From the NCBI RefSeq assembly GCF_000308615.1, contig NZ_BAGB01000012.1:277599-341598 (forward strand): a stretch of 64,000 nucleotides of DNA, given 5' to 3'. Below the pieces are notes generated by a model. That model worked only from the letters and a program-made list of their open reading frames with translations. It was not told the origin of the DNA and made no database searches. Both the position numbers and the translations under genes were made by a program. Positions 49,568 to 57,961 of the stretch are shown one piece after another. How positions within the stretch are numbered: the first letter of the stretch is position 1; every line of letters starts with the position of its first letter. The DNA comes from Nocardia jiangxiensis NBRC 101359. GTDB taxonomy: Bacteria > Actinomycetota > Actinomycetes > Mycobacteriales > Mycobacteriaceae.

Positions 49568-51256
49568 ATGAAGAAGAAAATGCCTCCGCTGGTGCAGGCT
49601 CACGACGTGACAGTCGACCTACTGGTTGTCGGATCGGGAACCGGTATGGCCGCGGCGCTGGCCGCGCACGAGCTCGGCCTGTCGACCCTGATCATCGAGA
49701 AGACCGAATACGTCGGTGGTTCGATGGCACGCTCGGGCGGCGCGTTCTGGATTCCGGGCAGTTCGGTGCTCCCCGAACAGGGCACGCAGGCCATCGCGGA
49801 CGCCGAGAAGTACCTGCGTTCGGTGGTCGGGGATTCCGCGCCGGCCGACCGTGGGCAGGCCTTCCTCGAACACGGACCCGCGGCCGTCGAGATGCTTCGC
49901 CGCACCACGCCGATGCGATTCTTCTGGGCCGAGGGCTACTCCGACTACCACCCCGAGGAGCCGGGCGGCCGTGCCGCGGGCCGCACCTGCGAATGCCGCC
50001 CCTTCGACGCCTCGAAACTGGGCGCCGAGCGGCCGCGCCTGCGTCCCGGTGTCATGGCGGCTCCCGTTCCCATGCCGGTGACCGGCGCCGACTACAAGTG
50101 GATGAACCTGTTGGCGCGCAAGCCCGCCAAGGCGCTCCCGCGCATCGTCGCGCGCGCGGCGCTGGGCCTGGGCGGCATGCTGATCGGCCGCGACTACATG
50201 GCCGGCGGCCAGGCGCTCGCGGCGGGCATGTTCACCGGTGTGCTGCGCGCCGGTATCCCGGTGTGGACGGAGACGAGTCTCGAGCGGCTGTGCTACGACG
50301 ACGGCCGGGTCTCGGGTGCCGTTGTGCGCCAAGGTGATCGGGAGGTCACCGTGACCGCGCGCCGCGGCGTCGTCCTCGCCGCCGGTGGATTCGACCACGA
50401 TATGCCGGCGCGTCACGAGTTCCAGTCGGCGCGGCTGGGCAGTCACGAGAGCCTGGGGGCGGAGGGCAACACCGGCGACGCCATCCACGCGGCGCGGGAG
50501 ATCGGCGCGGACGTCGCGCTGATGGATCAGTCGTGGTGGTTCCCGGCGTTCGCGCCGCTGCCCGGCGCCCAGCCGGCGGTCATGCTCGCCGAACGGTCGC
50601 TGCCCGGTTCGTTCATCGTCGACCAGACGGGACGGCGATTCATCAACGAGGCCACCGATTACATGTCCTTCGGTCAGGCCGTGCTCGCCCGCGAACGCGC
50701 GGGTGATCCCGTGGAACAGATGTGGCTGGTGTTCGATCAGCGCTACCGCAACGGCTACGTCATGGCGGGCGGCGTCTATCCGCGCCAGCCGATTCCCGAG
50801 TCCTGGTACCGGGCCGGTATCGCGCACCGCGCGAACGACATGGCCGAGCTGGCCGTGAAGATGAATGTGCCGAGCAGTACGTTCGTCGACACCGCCCGGC
50901 GCTTCGACGAACAGGCCGATGCCGGAACCGATCAGGAGTTCGGCCGCGGCGAGAGTGCCTACGACCGTTACTACGGCGACCCGACCGTCACCCCGAACCC
51001 GAACCTGGCGGCGTTGCGCCAGGCTCCCTTCTACGCCGTGCGCATGGTGTTGAGCGACCTGGGCACCTGCGGCGGCGTCGTCGCCGACGGGCACGCTCGC
51101 GTCCTGGGTGGCGACGGTGCGGTCATCGAGGGGCTCTACGCGATCGGGAACACGGCCGCCAACGCGTTCGGCGCCTCGTATCCCGGTGCGGGAGCGACGA
51201 TCGGACAGGGCATCGTGTACGGCTACATCGCGGCGCAGCACGCGGCTGCGAAGTAA
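49568..51256 (+). CDS. kstD: 3-Ketosteroid delta-1-dehydrogenase (KstD)
   Basis: FAD enzyme of 562 residues that introduces the 1,2 double bond into 3-keto-4-ene steroids. The FAD motif GSGTGMAAALAA begins near residue 22, followed by SMARSGGAFW. The C-terminal NAFGASYPGAGATIGQG contains the catalytic Tyr (538) and the backbone-binding Gly four residues on, as in rhodococcal KstD (Tyr487/Gly491). I prefer ATG 49568, with GGAG 9 bp upstream, over an in-frame GTG at 49523. With KshAB it opens ring B. It closes the steroid run and faces the convergent TetR gene. Confidence 0.92.
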   Translation: MKKKMPPLVQAHDVTVDLLVVGSGTGMAAALAAHELGLSTLIIEKTEYVGGSMARSGGAFWIPGSSVLPEQGTQAIADAEKYLRSVVGDSAPADRGQAFLEHGPAAVEMLRRTTPMRFFWAEGYSDYHPEEPGGRAAGRTCECRPFDASKLGAERPRLRPGVMAAPVPMPVTGADYKWMNLLARKPAKALPRIVARAALGLGGMLIGRDYMAGGQALAAGMFTGVLRAGIPVWTETSLERLCYDDGRVSGAVVRQGDREVTVTARRGVVLAAGGFDHDMPARHEFQSARLGSHESLGAEGNTGDAIHAAREIGADVALMDQSWWFPAFAPLPGAQPAVMLAERSLPGSFIVDQTGRRFINEATDYMSFGQAVLARERAGDPVEQMWLVFDQRYRNGYVMAGGVYPRQPIPESWYRAGIAHRANDMAELAVKMNVPSSTFVDTARRFDEQADAGTDQEFGRGESAYDRYYGDPTVTPNPNLAALRQAPFYAVRMVLSDLGTCGGVVADGHARVLGGDGAVIEGLYAIGNTAANAFGASYPGAGATIGQGIVYGYIAAQHAAAK

Positions 51257-51307
51257 CGCGAGGGTGCGGCCGAGGAGTTTCGCGGGGGTGAATCCCGTTG
51301 GGGTGGA

Positions 51308-51925
51308 CTACTTCTCGGGAAGGCGTCGCAGTCCGCTCAGCGCCATGCCGAAACCGCGGAACTCCAAACGCCCCACCTCGGAGTAATCCCCGGAACCACT
51401 GGCATCGACCCAGTGGTAGATGGCGTGGCGCATGGTCTGCACCACGAGCCGGGCCGGAAGATCACGCAGGAACGGCTCGGCGTCGAGTTCGTAGAAGCGG
51501 GACAGGAACTTCGTGATCCCGTCGGCGAGTCCCTCGCTCCACTCCACGAAGCGCAGGCGGTACTGCGGGGTGTTGACGATCAGCCGCACGAGCTGGCGAT
51601 CGAAGTCGGGCACCTGTCTGGTGCCGACCTCCAGGGTGAGCGCGTAGGTGAGCACCTCGACCGGATCGGCGTCGTCGGGTGCGTTCGCCAACTCGCCCAG
51701 GATGATCGTCTCGCTGCGGCGCAGCAGGGGGATCAGGACGTCTTCCTTGACCGGAAAGTGCCGGTGGAAGGTGCGCGGTGCGATGCCGACGATCTCGCAG
51801 ATCCGCTCGACCGTCGCCGACGCGTCGCCCTCGGCGACGAACAGGTCCCGGGCGGTGAGCGCGATGGTCATGCGCAGTTCCTCGGCGCGACGTTCGGTGA
51901 GAGTCGGACGCTTCGGTTTCGTCAC
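51308..51925 (-). CDS. TetR-family transcriptional regulator
   Basis: Regulator of 205 residues with the TetR helix-turn-helix near residues 35-58 (TVERICEIVGIAPRTFHRHFPVKEDVL). The C-terminal half is an all-helical ligand domain with DFDRQLVRLIVNTPQYRLRF and a later helix rich in aromatic residues. AGAGGAAG precedes the GTG start by 7 bp. It is convergent with kstD and divergent from the IclR gene; two TGTCAGATTRTGACA repeats lie between. A 15-bp perfect-arm repeat fits TetR dimers, so autoregulation and control of the steroid genes are likely, though not shown. Confidence 0.92.
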   Translation of the reverse strand: MTKPKRPTLTERRAEELRMTIALTARDLFVAEGDASATVERICEIVGIAPRTFHRHFPVKEDVLIPLLRRSETIILGELANAPDDADPVEVLTYALTLEVGTRQVPDFDRQLVRLIVNTPQYRLRFVEWSEGLADGITKFLSRFYELDAEPFLRDLPARLVVQTMRHAIYHWVDASGSGDYSEVGRLEFRGFGMALSGLRRLPEK

Positions 51926-52035
51926 CCCGGTCTTCCTCTCTGCTGTTGCTCGGTCACCGTCGGCCCTGTCGTCCGGAGCCGCGATCGCCCGGTCAGCGGG
52001 CTTCGGGTTGCCCGCCGATGGTACGGGTCGGTAAG

Positions 52036-52050
52036 TGTCAGATTATGACA
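52036..52050. promoter_or_regulatory. Operator-like inverted repeat, copy 1
   Basis: TGTCAGATTATGACA: perfect 5-bp arms TGTCA/TGACA with a 5-bp spacer, 110 bp upstream of the TetR start. It differs from copy 2 at one spacer base. Confidence 0.6.
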
Positions 52051-52139
52051 GGTTACTCCGGACGCAGGCCGACGGTGAATCCGCGAACCGAAGTGTGAAC
52101 CGCTTTACAGCGACCCGTGTATGTGCTTACACTCACACC

Positions 52140-52154
52140 TGTCAGATTGTGACA
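52140..52154. promoter_or_regulatory. Operator-like inverted repeat, copy 2
   Basis: TGTCAGATTGTGACA lies 36 bp upstream of the IclR start, with a further half-site CTGACA near 52167. Centre-to-centre distance from copy 1 is 104 bp, about ten helical turns. Confidence 0.6.
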
Positions 52155-52190
52155 TGAAGACACGATCTGACATATCTTTCGGAGGTCGTA

Positions 52191-53027
52191 ATGGCAATGC
52201 TGCAACTCGAGGAAACCCCCACGGCGATGATCGATCGGGTCGCGTCGCTCCTGGAATCCTTCGTGGGTGAACGACCACTGACCCTGGCGGAGATAGCGCG
52301 CCGCTCGCATGTGCCCAGGTCGTCGGCGCATCGCATCCTCCAACGTCTCGTCGAACTCGGCTGGGTGCAGCGCAAGCAGTTCAAATACACCCTCGGTGTC
52401 CGGATGTTCGAGCTCGGTGCGCAGTTCCCCCGACGGCACAACGTCCATCGCGCGGCCGTGCCGGTGATGGCCGACCTGCATCGGCGCAGCGGACTGACCG
52501 TTCACCTGAGCATGCTCGTCGGCGCCGAGATCATGCATCTCGACCGCGTGGGAATCTGGCCCACGGCCGGCGGCCAGTGGAGTGCCGGCGCCCGTCAACC
52601 GGTCGCGACCACCGCGGCGGGCCGGGCGATGCTGGCGACCCTGCCGCCCGACCAGTGGGCCGAACTCGACTTCGAGGATGCCCCGACCTGCTATTCCATC
52701 CGCTCGCGCAATCAGCTCGCCCGCGATCTGGATCGAGTGCGTGACCGCGGCGGCGTGGCGGTGGACAGTCAGGGCACCGCATTGGGGGTCACCGTGGTGG
52801 CCGCCCCGATCCCCACCGCGGACGCCGACGCCGACGAGCATTTCGCGCTGTCGCTCTGTGGCCCCACCCAGACGCTCGGTCTGGAGGCCGCGATCGTCGA
52901 GGTGCGCAAGGCCGCCACGACCACCTGGCGGGCCGCCGCCGGAGTGCCGCCGCTGCGCCCGCGCCCGGTCGCGGCAACCGGCCACGGTTCGCGCGCGAAC
53001 ATGCCGCACGCCCACTCCGGTCGGTGA
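52191..53027 (+). CDS. IclR-family transcriptional regulator
   Basis: Regulator of 278 residues: winged helix at 10-75 with LAEIARRSHVPRSSAHRILQRL, and the IclR effector domain at about 85-250 with HLSMLVGAEIMHLDRVG and the typical AAGRAMLATLP and GVAVDSQGTALGVTVVAAPI blocks. GGAGG precedes the ATG. It diverges from the TetR gene and is convergent with the SDR pair. IclR proteins sense small organic acids or aromatics; here a steroid-derived ligand is plausible. The last 35 residues are a proline-rich, probably disordered tail. Confidence 0.92.
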   Translation: MAMLQLEETPTAMIDRVASLLESFVGERPLTLAEIARRSHVPRSSAHRILQRLVELGWVQRKQFKYTLGVRMFELGAQFPRRHNVHRAAVPVMADLHRRSGLTVHLSMLVGAEIMHLDRVGIWPTAGGQWSAGARQPVATTAAGRAMLATLPPDQWAELDFEDAPTCYSIRSRNQLARDLDRVRDRGGVAVDSQGTALGVTVVAAPIPTADADADEHFALSLCGPTQTLGLEAAIVEVRKAATTTWRAAAGVPPLRPRPVAATGHGSRANMPHAHSGR

Positions 53028-53055
53028 GCGGGCGGCATGAAAGCAGTTCGCTGAA

Positions 53056-53889
53056 CTATTCGAGGCAGTGCCCCGCGTCCACGGGCAGCGTGACGCCGGT
53101 GATGCACCGCGCCTCGTCGGAGGCCAGGAACAGGCTCGCGTTCGCGACGTCCTCGGGTTCGATGAAGGTCAGCGGAAGTAGATGCATCGTCCGCACACCG
53201 GCTTCGAACTGCTCCCGGGTCGGGTTCGGCACGCCGGAGAACGTCCGCATGGTGGACGGGTTCTCGATCATCGGGGTGCGCACGATTGCGGGATGAATCG
53301 TGTTGACGCGCACCGCATGTGGCGCCAGCTCGTTCGCCAGCGACCGCATCAGGCCGACCACGCCGTGCTTGGCGGTCGTGTAATGACCGACCCCGACCAG
53401 CCCGCGCAGCCCGGCGATCGAACTCATCAGCACGAGCGAACCGCCGCGGCCCCCGGCGAGGATCGCGGGAATTCCCGCCTTGCAGGTTCGCCACACACCG
53501 GTGAGGTTCACATCCAGCATCGTCTGCCAGCGCTGCGCATCCAGCTCGACGGCCGAACCGGTCGAGCTGATGCCCGCGGTCGCGCACAGCACATCGAGCC
53601 GTCCCAGCGCACCGACTCCCTCGGCCACCGCCGCGTCCAGGGCCCGCTGGTCGCGCACATCGGCCTCGAACGCGCGGATCCGACGGCCGACTTCCTCGAC
53701 CGCGCGGACCGTATCGGCGAGGGTCTGTGGGGCGACTCCGGGAGTCGTCGTGCGCTCGGGCGCCGCGGCCAGATCGACCGCGATGATGTCGGCGCCCTCC
53801 TGCGCGAACCGGATCGCCTGCGCGCGTCCCACACCTCCGGCCGCGCCGGTGATCAGCGCGACCTTGCCTTCGAGTCGTCCCGTCATCAT
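53056..53889 (-). CDS. Mycofactocin-type SDR oxidoreductase
   Basis: SDR of 277 residues with KVALITGAAGGVGR at the N-terminus, the insertion-bearing region after DLAAAP typical of the mycofactocin-coupled SDR family (bound NAD not freely exchanged), and catalytic YTTAK near residue 174. The C-terminus FLASDEARCITGVTLPVDAGH is the usual end of this family. The usual NAG motif reads TAGI. The ATG overlaps the stop of the upstream SDR (ATGA). It would oxidise a secondary alcohol, possibly a steroid hydroxyl. No mycofactocin biosynthesis gene is in the window. Confidence 0.87.
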   Translation of the reverse strand: MMTGRLEGKVALITGAAGGVGRAQAIRFAQEGADIIAVDLAAAPERTTTPGVAPQTLADTVRAVEEVGRRIRAFEADVRDQRALDAAVAEGVGALGRLDVLCATAGISSTGSAVELDAQRWQTMLDVNLTGVWRTCKAGIPAILAGGRGGSLVLMSSIAGLRGLVGVGHYTTAKHGVVGLMRSLANELAPHAVRVNTIHPAIVRTPMIENPSTMRTFSGVPNPTREQFEAGVRTMHLLPLTFIEPEDVANASLFLASDEARCITGVTLPVDAGHCLE

Positions 53890-54695
53890 GCAACCTTCTG
53901 GGTCAGACCGGCATCCACGACCATCTGCAGGCCGGTGATGTACCGGGATTCGTCGCAGGCCAGGAACAGCACCGCGTTGCCGATATCGGCCGGTTCCACC
54001 CACGGGACCGGCAAAAGCGTTCTGGCCGCGAGCATTTCGGCCACGTCCTCGGCCGTGGGATCGTCCAGATCGGGACGCAGGCGCGCGAAGGTCGCGGGGT
54101 TCAGGATCATCGGGGTGGCGATGGACCCCGGATGGACCGTGTTCACCCGAATGGATCGAGGTCCCAGTTCGTTCGCGAGCGTCTTCGCCAAACCGGTGAT
54201 CGCGTGCTTGGCCGTCGAGTAGTGCGAGGCCCCCGACAACGCCTTGATGCCCGCGGTGGAGCTCACGATGATCACCGACCCGCCGGCCGAATTCATCTGC
54301 GCGACTCCGGCTTTGATGGTGTGCCACGTCCCGGTGACGTTGACGTCGATCGACCGGTTCCACGTGTCGTCGTCGATCTCCCACGACGGTCCGGGGGTGT
54401 CGTAGACCCCGGCGTTGGCCAGGACGACATCGAGTGGCCCGAGCTCGCCCACCCCGCCTCGCACAGCCGCGTCGACCGCGTCGAAGTCCCGGATATCGGC
54501 GGTCGCGGTGAACGCTCGTCGTCCGAGTTCGCGCACCAGGCTCGCCGTATCCGCCAGATCGGCCTCCGCCTCCGGTCCGCCCTGATCCAGGAGCACGACA
54601 TCGGCTCCCTCCTGCGCGAGCCGAACCGCACAGGCCCGCCCCGCACCCCTGCGCGCGCCCGTGATCAGCGCGACCTTCCCGGCCATTCGTGTCAT
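53886..54695 (-). CDS. Mycofactocin-type SDR oxidoreductase, paralogue
   Basis: SDR of 269 residues, related to its downstream partner: TGARRGAGR near residue 11, ANAGV near 94, catalytic YSTAK near 163, and FLACDESRYITGLQMVVDAG near the C-terminus. GGGGAG 5 bp before the ATG at 54695 decides the start; the frame is open for another 42 codons upstream but with no ribosome site. It is the first gene of a two-gene leftward operon and diverges from the MFS gene. Two consecutive alcohol oxidations, or two stereoisomers of one substrate, would explain the pair. Confidence 0.87.
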   Translation of the reverse strand: MTRMAGKVALITGARRGAGRACAVRLAQEGADVVLLDQGGPEAEADLADTASLVRELGRRAFTATADIRDFDAVDAAVRGGVGELGPLDVVLANAGVYDTPGPSWEIDDDTWNRSIDVNVTGTWHTIKAGVAQMNSAGGSVIIVSSTAGIKALSGASHYSTAKHAITGLAKTLANELGPRSIRVNTVHPGSIATPMILNPATFARLRPDLDDPTAEDVAEMLAARTLLPVPWVEPADIGNAVLFLACDESRYITGLQMVVDAGLTQKVA

Positions 54696-54808
54696 CTCGA
54701 CTCCCCGGTCCCAATCGGTATCGGCCATTTCATCGGGACGCGACGCTAGTGATCCGCGCGGCGCTTGGGAGGCCGATCTCCCATGTGGTGGGATCCACGG
54801 AAATAAAG

Positions 54809-54821
54809 TTGCTTTCGGCAA
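54809..54821. promoter_or_regulatory. MarR-type operator, copy 1
   Basis: TTGCTTTCGGCAA, TTGC arms around 5 bp, 79 bp upstream of the MFS start and 28 bp centre-to-centre from copy 2. It is a less perfect version of copy 2. Confidence 0.55.
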
Positions 54822-54836
54822 CTAATTGGTAGATAC

Positions 54837-54849
54837 TTGCCTGAGGCAA
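54837..54849. promoter_or_regulatory. MarR-type operator, copy 2
   Basis: TTGCCTGAGGCAA is a perfect 6+1+6 palindrome 51 bp before the MFS start. The MarR gene lies directly downstream of the MFS gene, so repression of the pump by MarR is the simplest reading. Confidence 0.65.
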
Positions 54850-54899
54850 CCAAGTGCAAGCATCGTCCCGCGGACTCTTCGGGCGCGAAAGGAAATTGG

Positions 54900-57362
54900 A
54901 TGGCAACCGTAGCGTCGGCCGAGGCGCGGGTGACAGCACCTGATTCAGGTGTCCCGATGTCCCATCGGCAGATCATGGAAGCTCTGTCCGGGCTGTTGCT
55001 CGGCCTGTTCGTGACGATTCTGTCGTCCACCGTCGTGTCGAACGCGCTGCCGACGATCATCGCCGATCTGCACGCGAGCCAGACCACCTACACCTGGGTG
55101 ATCACCGGGACGCTGCTGTCGATGACGATCACGACTCCGATCTGGGGCAAGCTCGCCGACCTGGTGAGCAAGAAGCTCCTGATCCAGCTCGCCCTCGCGA
55201 TCTTCGTCATCGGCTCGGCCATTGCAGGTCAGGCACACAATCCCGCGATGCTCATCACGGCCCGGGTCATTCAGGGCCTCGGCGCCGGCGGCCTGAGCGC
55301 CCTGGTGCAGGTGATCATGGCGGTGATGATCTCGCCACGCGAGCGCGGCCGCTACTCCGGCTATATGGGCGCGGTCTTCGCGCTGGCCACGGTCGGCGGG
55401 CCGCTCATCGGTGGCGTCATCGTCGACACCTCCTGGCTCGGCTGGCGGTGGTGCTTCTACGTGGGCGTGCCGTTCGCCGTCATCGCGCTGATCGTGCTGC
55501 AGAAGACCCTGCACCTCCCGGTGACCAAGCGGAAGGTCAAGATCGACTGGCTCGGCGCGACGCTGGTTTCCGGCGCGGCCGCTCTGCTGTTGCTCTGGGT
55601 CTCGTTCGCCGGCAGCAAATACGACTGGCTGTCATGGCAGACCGCAGCGATGCTCGGTGGCGCGGTCGTGCTGGCGGCGCTGTTCATCGTGGCGGAGAAC
55701 TTCGCGAGCGAGCCGATCGTGCCGCTGCATCTGTTCCGCATCCGCACCCTGTCCCTGTCCACGCTGGCCAGCCTGTTCGTCGGTGTCGCGATGTTCGGCG
55801 CGACGACCTTCCTCAGCCAGTACTTCCAGCTGGCCCGCGGCGACTCGCCGACGAAGGCGGGCCTGATGACGCTGCCGATGATCGGCGGTCTGGCTGTCTC
55901 GTCGACGATCTCCGGGCGCATCGTCAGCACCACGGGACGCTGGAAGAACATCCTGGTGCTCGGCGCCGGGGTGATGACCGTCGGGTACGGGCTGCTGAGC
56001 ATCGTGCGCTACGACACCGCCTACTGGCAGGTGGCGATCTACATGCTCTGCGTCGGCGCGGGCCTGGGCATGACCATGCAGAACCTGGTGCTGTGCGTGC
56101 AGAACCAGGTCCGGCCGCAGGAACTCGGCGTGGCCAGCTCGACCGTCTCCTTCTTCCGCTCGCTCGGCGGCGCGATCGGCGTCTCGGCGCTCGGCGCGCT
56201 GCTGGGCAGCCGGGTCACCCACTACATGACCGACGGCCTGGCGCGCATCGGCGTACACACGCTCGGAAGCGGTGGCTCGGTGCCGAAGTTGTCCGCCCTG
56301 CCCGCCCTGATCCGCGCGGTCGTCCAGGATTCCTACGGGCACGCCGTCGGCAACGTCTTCATGTACGCCGCGCCGTGCGTACTGATCGCGGTGATCGTGA
56401 TCCTGTTCATCAAGGAGGTGCCGCTGCGCACGTCCAACAGCCAGGAGCCGCCGGTCGGCGTGGTCGCTGCCGCTCCCGCGCCGGACGCCTCGGCGCACGG
56501 GCGGCACGCCAGGCGCCCGGTGCCTGCCTCCACCGCCGCGCTGTCCAACGGCCAGCACACCGCTGCCATGTCGGCGTATGCCTCCGGCCCGACGGGAGAG
56601 TCGCAGGGCGGCGGCATGATTCGCGGTTTCGTCCGCAACGGCGGTGCGCCGGTGCCCCGTGCCGTGCTCACGCTGATCGACGTCGGCGGGCGTCAGATCG
56701 GCCGCGCGATCACCGGTGACGACGGACGGTACGTCCTGTCTGCTCCCGGTACCGGCAGCTTCGTGCTGATCGCCGCGGCGGGAGATCATGACCCGCAGGC
56801 CGCGACCCTGGTGGTCGGCGACCAGCCGGTCGACTTCGACGTGACGCTCCTGGGTTCCGGCGGCCTCGTCGGAACCGTCCGCGGCGTGGACGGCGCACCG
56901 GTCGAAGACGCGACGGTCGTCGTGACCGACGGACGCGGTGAGGTCGTCGCCGGTGGCTCGACCGACGCCGACGGCGGTTTCCTCGTCTCGGCGGTGACCG
57001 CCGGCGTCTACACGCTCGCGGTCAGTGCCGCCACGTACCGGCCGGCCGCCATGCTGGTCGAGGTCGGCAGCGGACGGACCCACCAGGAAGTCGAACTGCT
57101 GCCCGGTATGCGGGTCCACGGGACGATCCGAGCCGAGGGCCGCGGCCCGGTCCCCGACGCACGCGTCAGGCTGCTCGACGAGGCCGGGAACGTGGTCGAC
57201 GTGCGGACCACCGGCCCCGACGGAGAGTACGACTTCACCGGCCTGCGGGGTGGTCGATACACCGTCACGGCCACCGGCTACCCGGTGGTCGCGAGTGGGG
57301 TCGATCTGACCGGCGACGGCGACGACTCGCACGACCTGTGGCTCGGCCACCCCGCCGAATGA
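54900..57362 (+). CDS. MFS drug-efflux transporter with three C-terminal beta-sandwich repeats
   Basis: Protein of 820 residues. Residues 20-515 are a 14-helix EmrB/QacA-type drug:H+ antiporter: WVITGTLLSMTITTPIWGKLADL (motif A region), GLGAGGLSALVQVIMAVMISPRERGRYSG (motifs B/C region). After a 55-residue Pro/Ala linker come three repeats at about 572-648, 654-730 and 735-815, each with the pattern GxVxxxxGAPVxxAxVxxxD...TDxDGxYxxxxxxxGxYxLxxxA. These resemble carboxypeptidase-regulatory/CNA-B-like beta-sandwich domains. AAAGGA 7 bp upstream supports the ATG at 54900. The repeats, about 250 residues, are unusual on an efflux pump. Substrate unknown; the MarR gene follows after a strong hairpin. 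Confidence 0.92.
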   Translation: MATVASAEARVTAPDSGVPMSHRQIMEALSGLLLGLFVTILSSTVVSNALPTIIADLHASQTTYTWVITGTLLSMTITTPIWGKLADLVSKKLLIQLALAIFVIGSAIAGQAHNPAMLITARVIQGLGAGGLSALVQVIMAVMISPRERGRYSGYMGAVFALATVGGPLIGGVIVDTSWLGWRWCFYVGVPFAVIALIVLQKTLHLPVTKRKVKIDWLGATLVSGAAALLLLWVSFAGSKYDWLSWQTAAMLGGAVVLAALFIVAENFASEPIVPLHLFRIRTLSLSTLASLFVGVAMFGATTFLSQYFQLARGDSPTKAGLMTLPMIGGLAVSSTISGRIVSTTGRWKNILVLGAGVMTVGYGLLSIVRYDTAYWQVAIYMLCVGAGLGMTMQNLVLCVQNQVRPQELGVASSTVSFFRSLGGAIGVSALGALLGSRVTHYMTDGLARIGVHTLGSGGSVPKLSALPALIRAVVQDSYGHAVGNVFMYAAPCVLIAVIVILFIKEVPLRTSNSQEPPVGVVAAAPAPDASAHGRHARRPVPASTAALSNGQHTAAMSAYASGPTGESQGGGMIRGFVRNGGAPVPRAVLTLIDVGGRQIGRAITGDDGRYVLSAPGTGSFVLIAAAGDHDPQAATLVVGDQPVDFDVTLLGSGGLVGTVRGVDGAPVEDATVVVTDGRGEVVAGGSTDADGGFLVSAVTAGVYTLAVSAATYRPAAMLVEVGSGRTHQEVELLPGMRVHGTIRAEGRGPVPDARVRLLDEAGNVVDVRTTGPDGEYDFTGLRGGRYTVTATGYPVVASGVDLTGDGDDSHDLWLGHPAE

Positions 57363-57370
57363 CACAGATC

Positions 57371-57400
57371 CGCCGGACCGCCGATCGCGGCGGTCCGGCG
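57371..57400. terminator. Strong hairpin after the MFS gene
   Basis: CGCCGGACCGCCG at 57371-57383 pairs perfectly with CGGCGGTCCGGCG at 57388-57400 across a 4-nt ATCG loop, starting 9 bp after the MFS stop. A 13-bp GC stem without a T-tract is a typical actinomycete terminator or attenuator. It would lower read-through into the MarR gene. Confidence 0.75.
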
Positions 57401-57421
57401 TAGACCGATAGGTTGCCGGGT

Positions 57422-57898
57422 ATGAGGGCACACGAAGGAACGACCGCCCGCGAACACGAGGCGTATCGGGCGGTCGAGCATGAGCTCGGCGTCCTGTTCC
57501 GCCGTGCGCGGGCGATGTCCGCCGAGGTGGCGCGCGCGGTGCACCCGGAGCTCGAGCCCGCCGCGTACGGACTGCTCATCGGCATCTACGACCATGCCCG
57601 TTCGCGCCCCAGCGATCTGGCCGACTACTTCGGCGTCGGCAAGGCCACCATCAGCCGCCAGGTGAAGGTGCTCGAACAGCTCGGGCTGATCGAGCGCCGG
57701 CCCGACCCCGACGACGGCCGCGCCCACCTGCTGGTCCTCACCGATGAGGGACGCCGGCGAGTGGAAACCGCCCGCACCGCCCGCCAGCAACGTTTCCACG
57801 CGATGCTCGCCACCTGGCCGGCGGAGGACGTACGCGTGCTCGGCAGAATGCTCGCCCGGTTCAACGACCTCGCCGAGAGCAAGGCGGACCGCCTCTGA
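57422..57898 (+). CDS. MarR-family transcriptional regulator
   Basis: Regulator of 158 residues. The winged helix spans about 45-110 with PSDLADYFGVGKATISRQVKVLEQLGLIERRPDPDDGRAHLL, the standard MarR recognition helix and beta wing. Flanking helices form the dimerisation domain. I place the start at the ATG 57422; an upstream TTG at 57413 is possible, and no strong ribosome site is visible. It follows the MFS pump in the same direction and probably represses it through the two TTGC-type palindromes at 54809-54849, with release by a drug-like or aromatic ligand. Confidence 0.92.
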   Translation: MRAHEGTTAREHEAYRAVEHELGVLFRRARAMSAEVARAVHPELEPAAYGLLIGIYDHARSRPSDLADYFGVGKATISRQVKVLEQLGLIERRPDPDDGRAHLLVLTDEGRRRVETARTARQQRFHAMLATWPAEDVRVLGRMLARFNDLAESKADRL

Positions 57899-57961
57899 GG
57901 ATGGCCGAATACGGTGTGCGCGCCGGCCCTGTCGGCAAGCCGTCGGCGATAGCCTTGTCAT

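Noticed and set aside
53890..54714. Upstream extension of the second SDR frame to make a 552-codon ORF
   Set aside because: The extension is a shadow of the upstream SDR; the ATGA overlap at 53886-53889 marks the true start.
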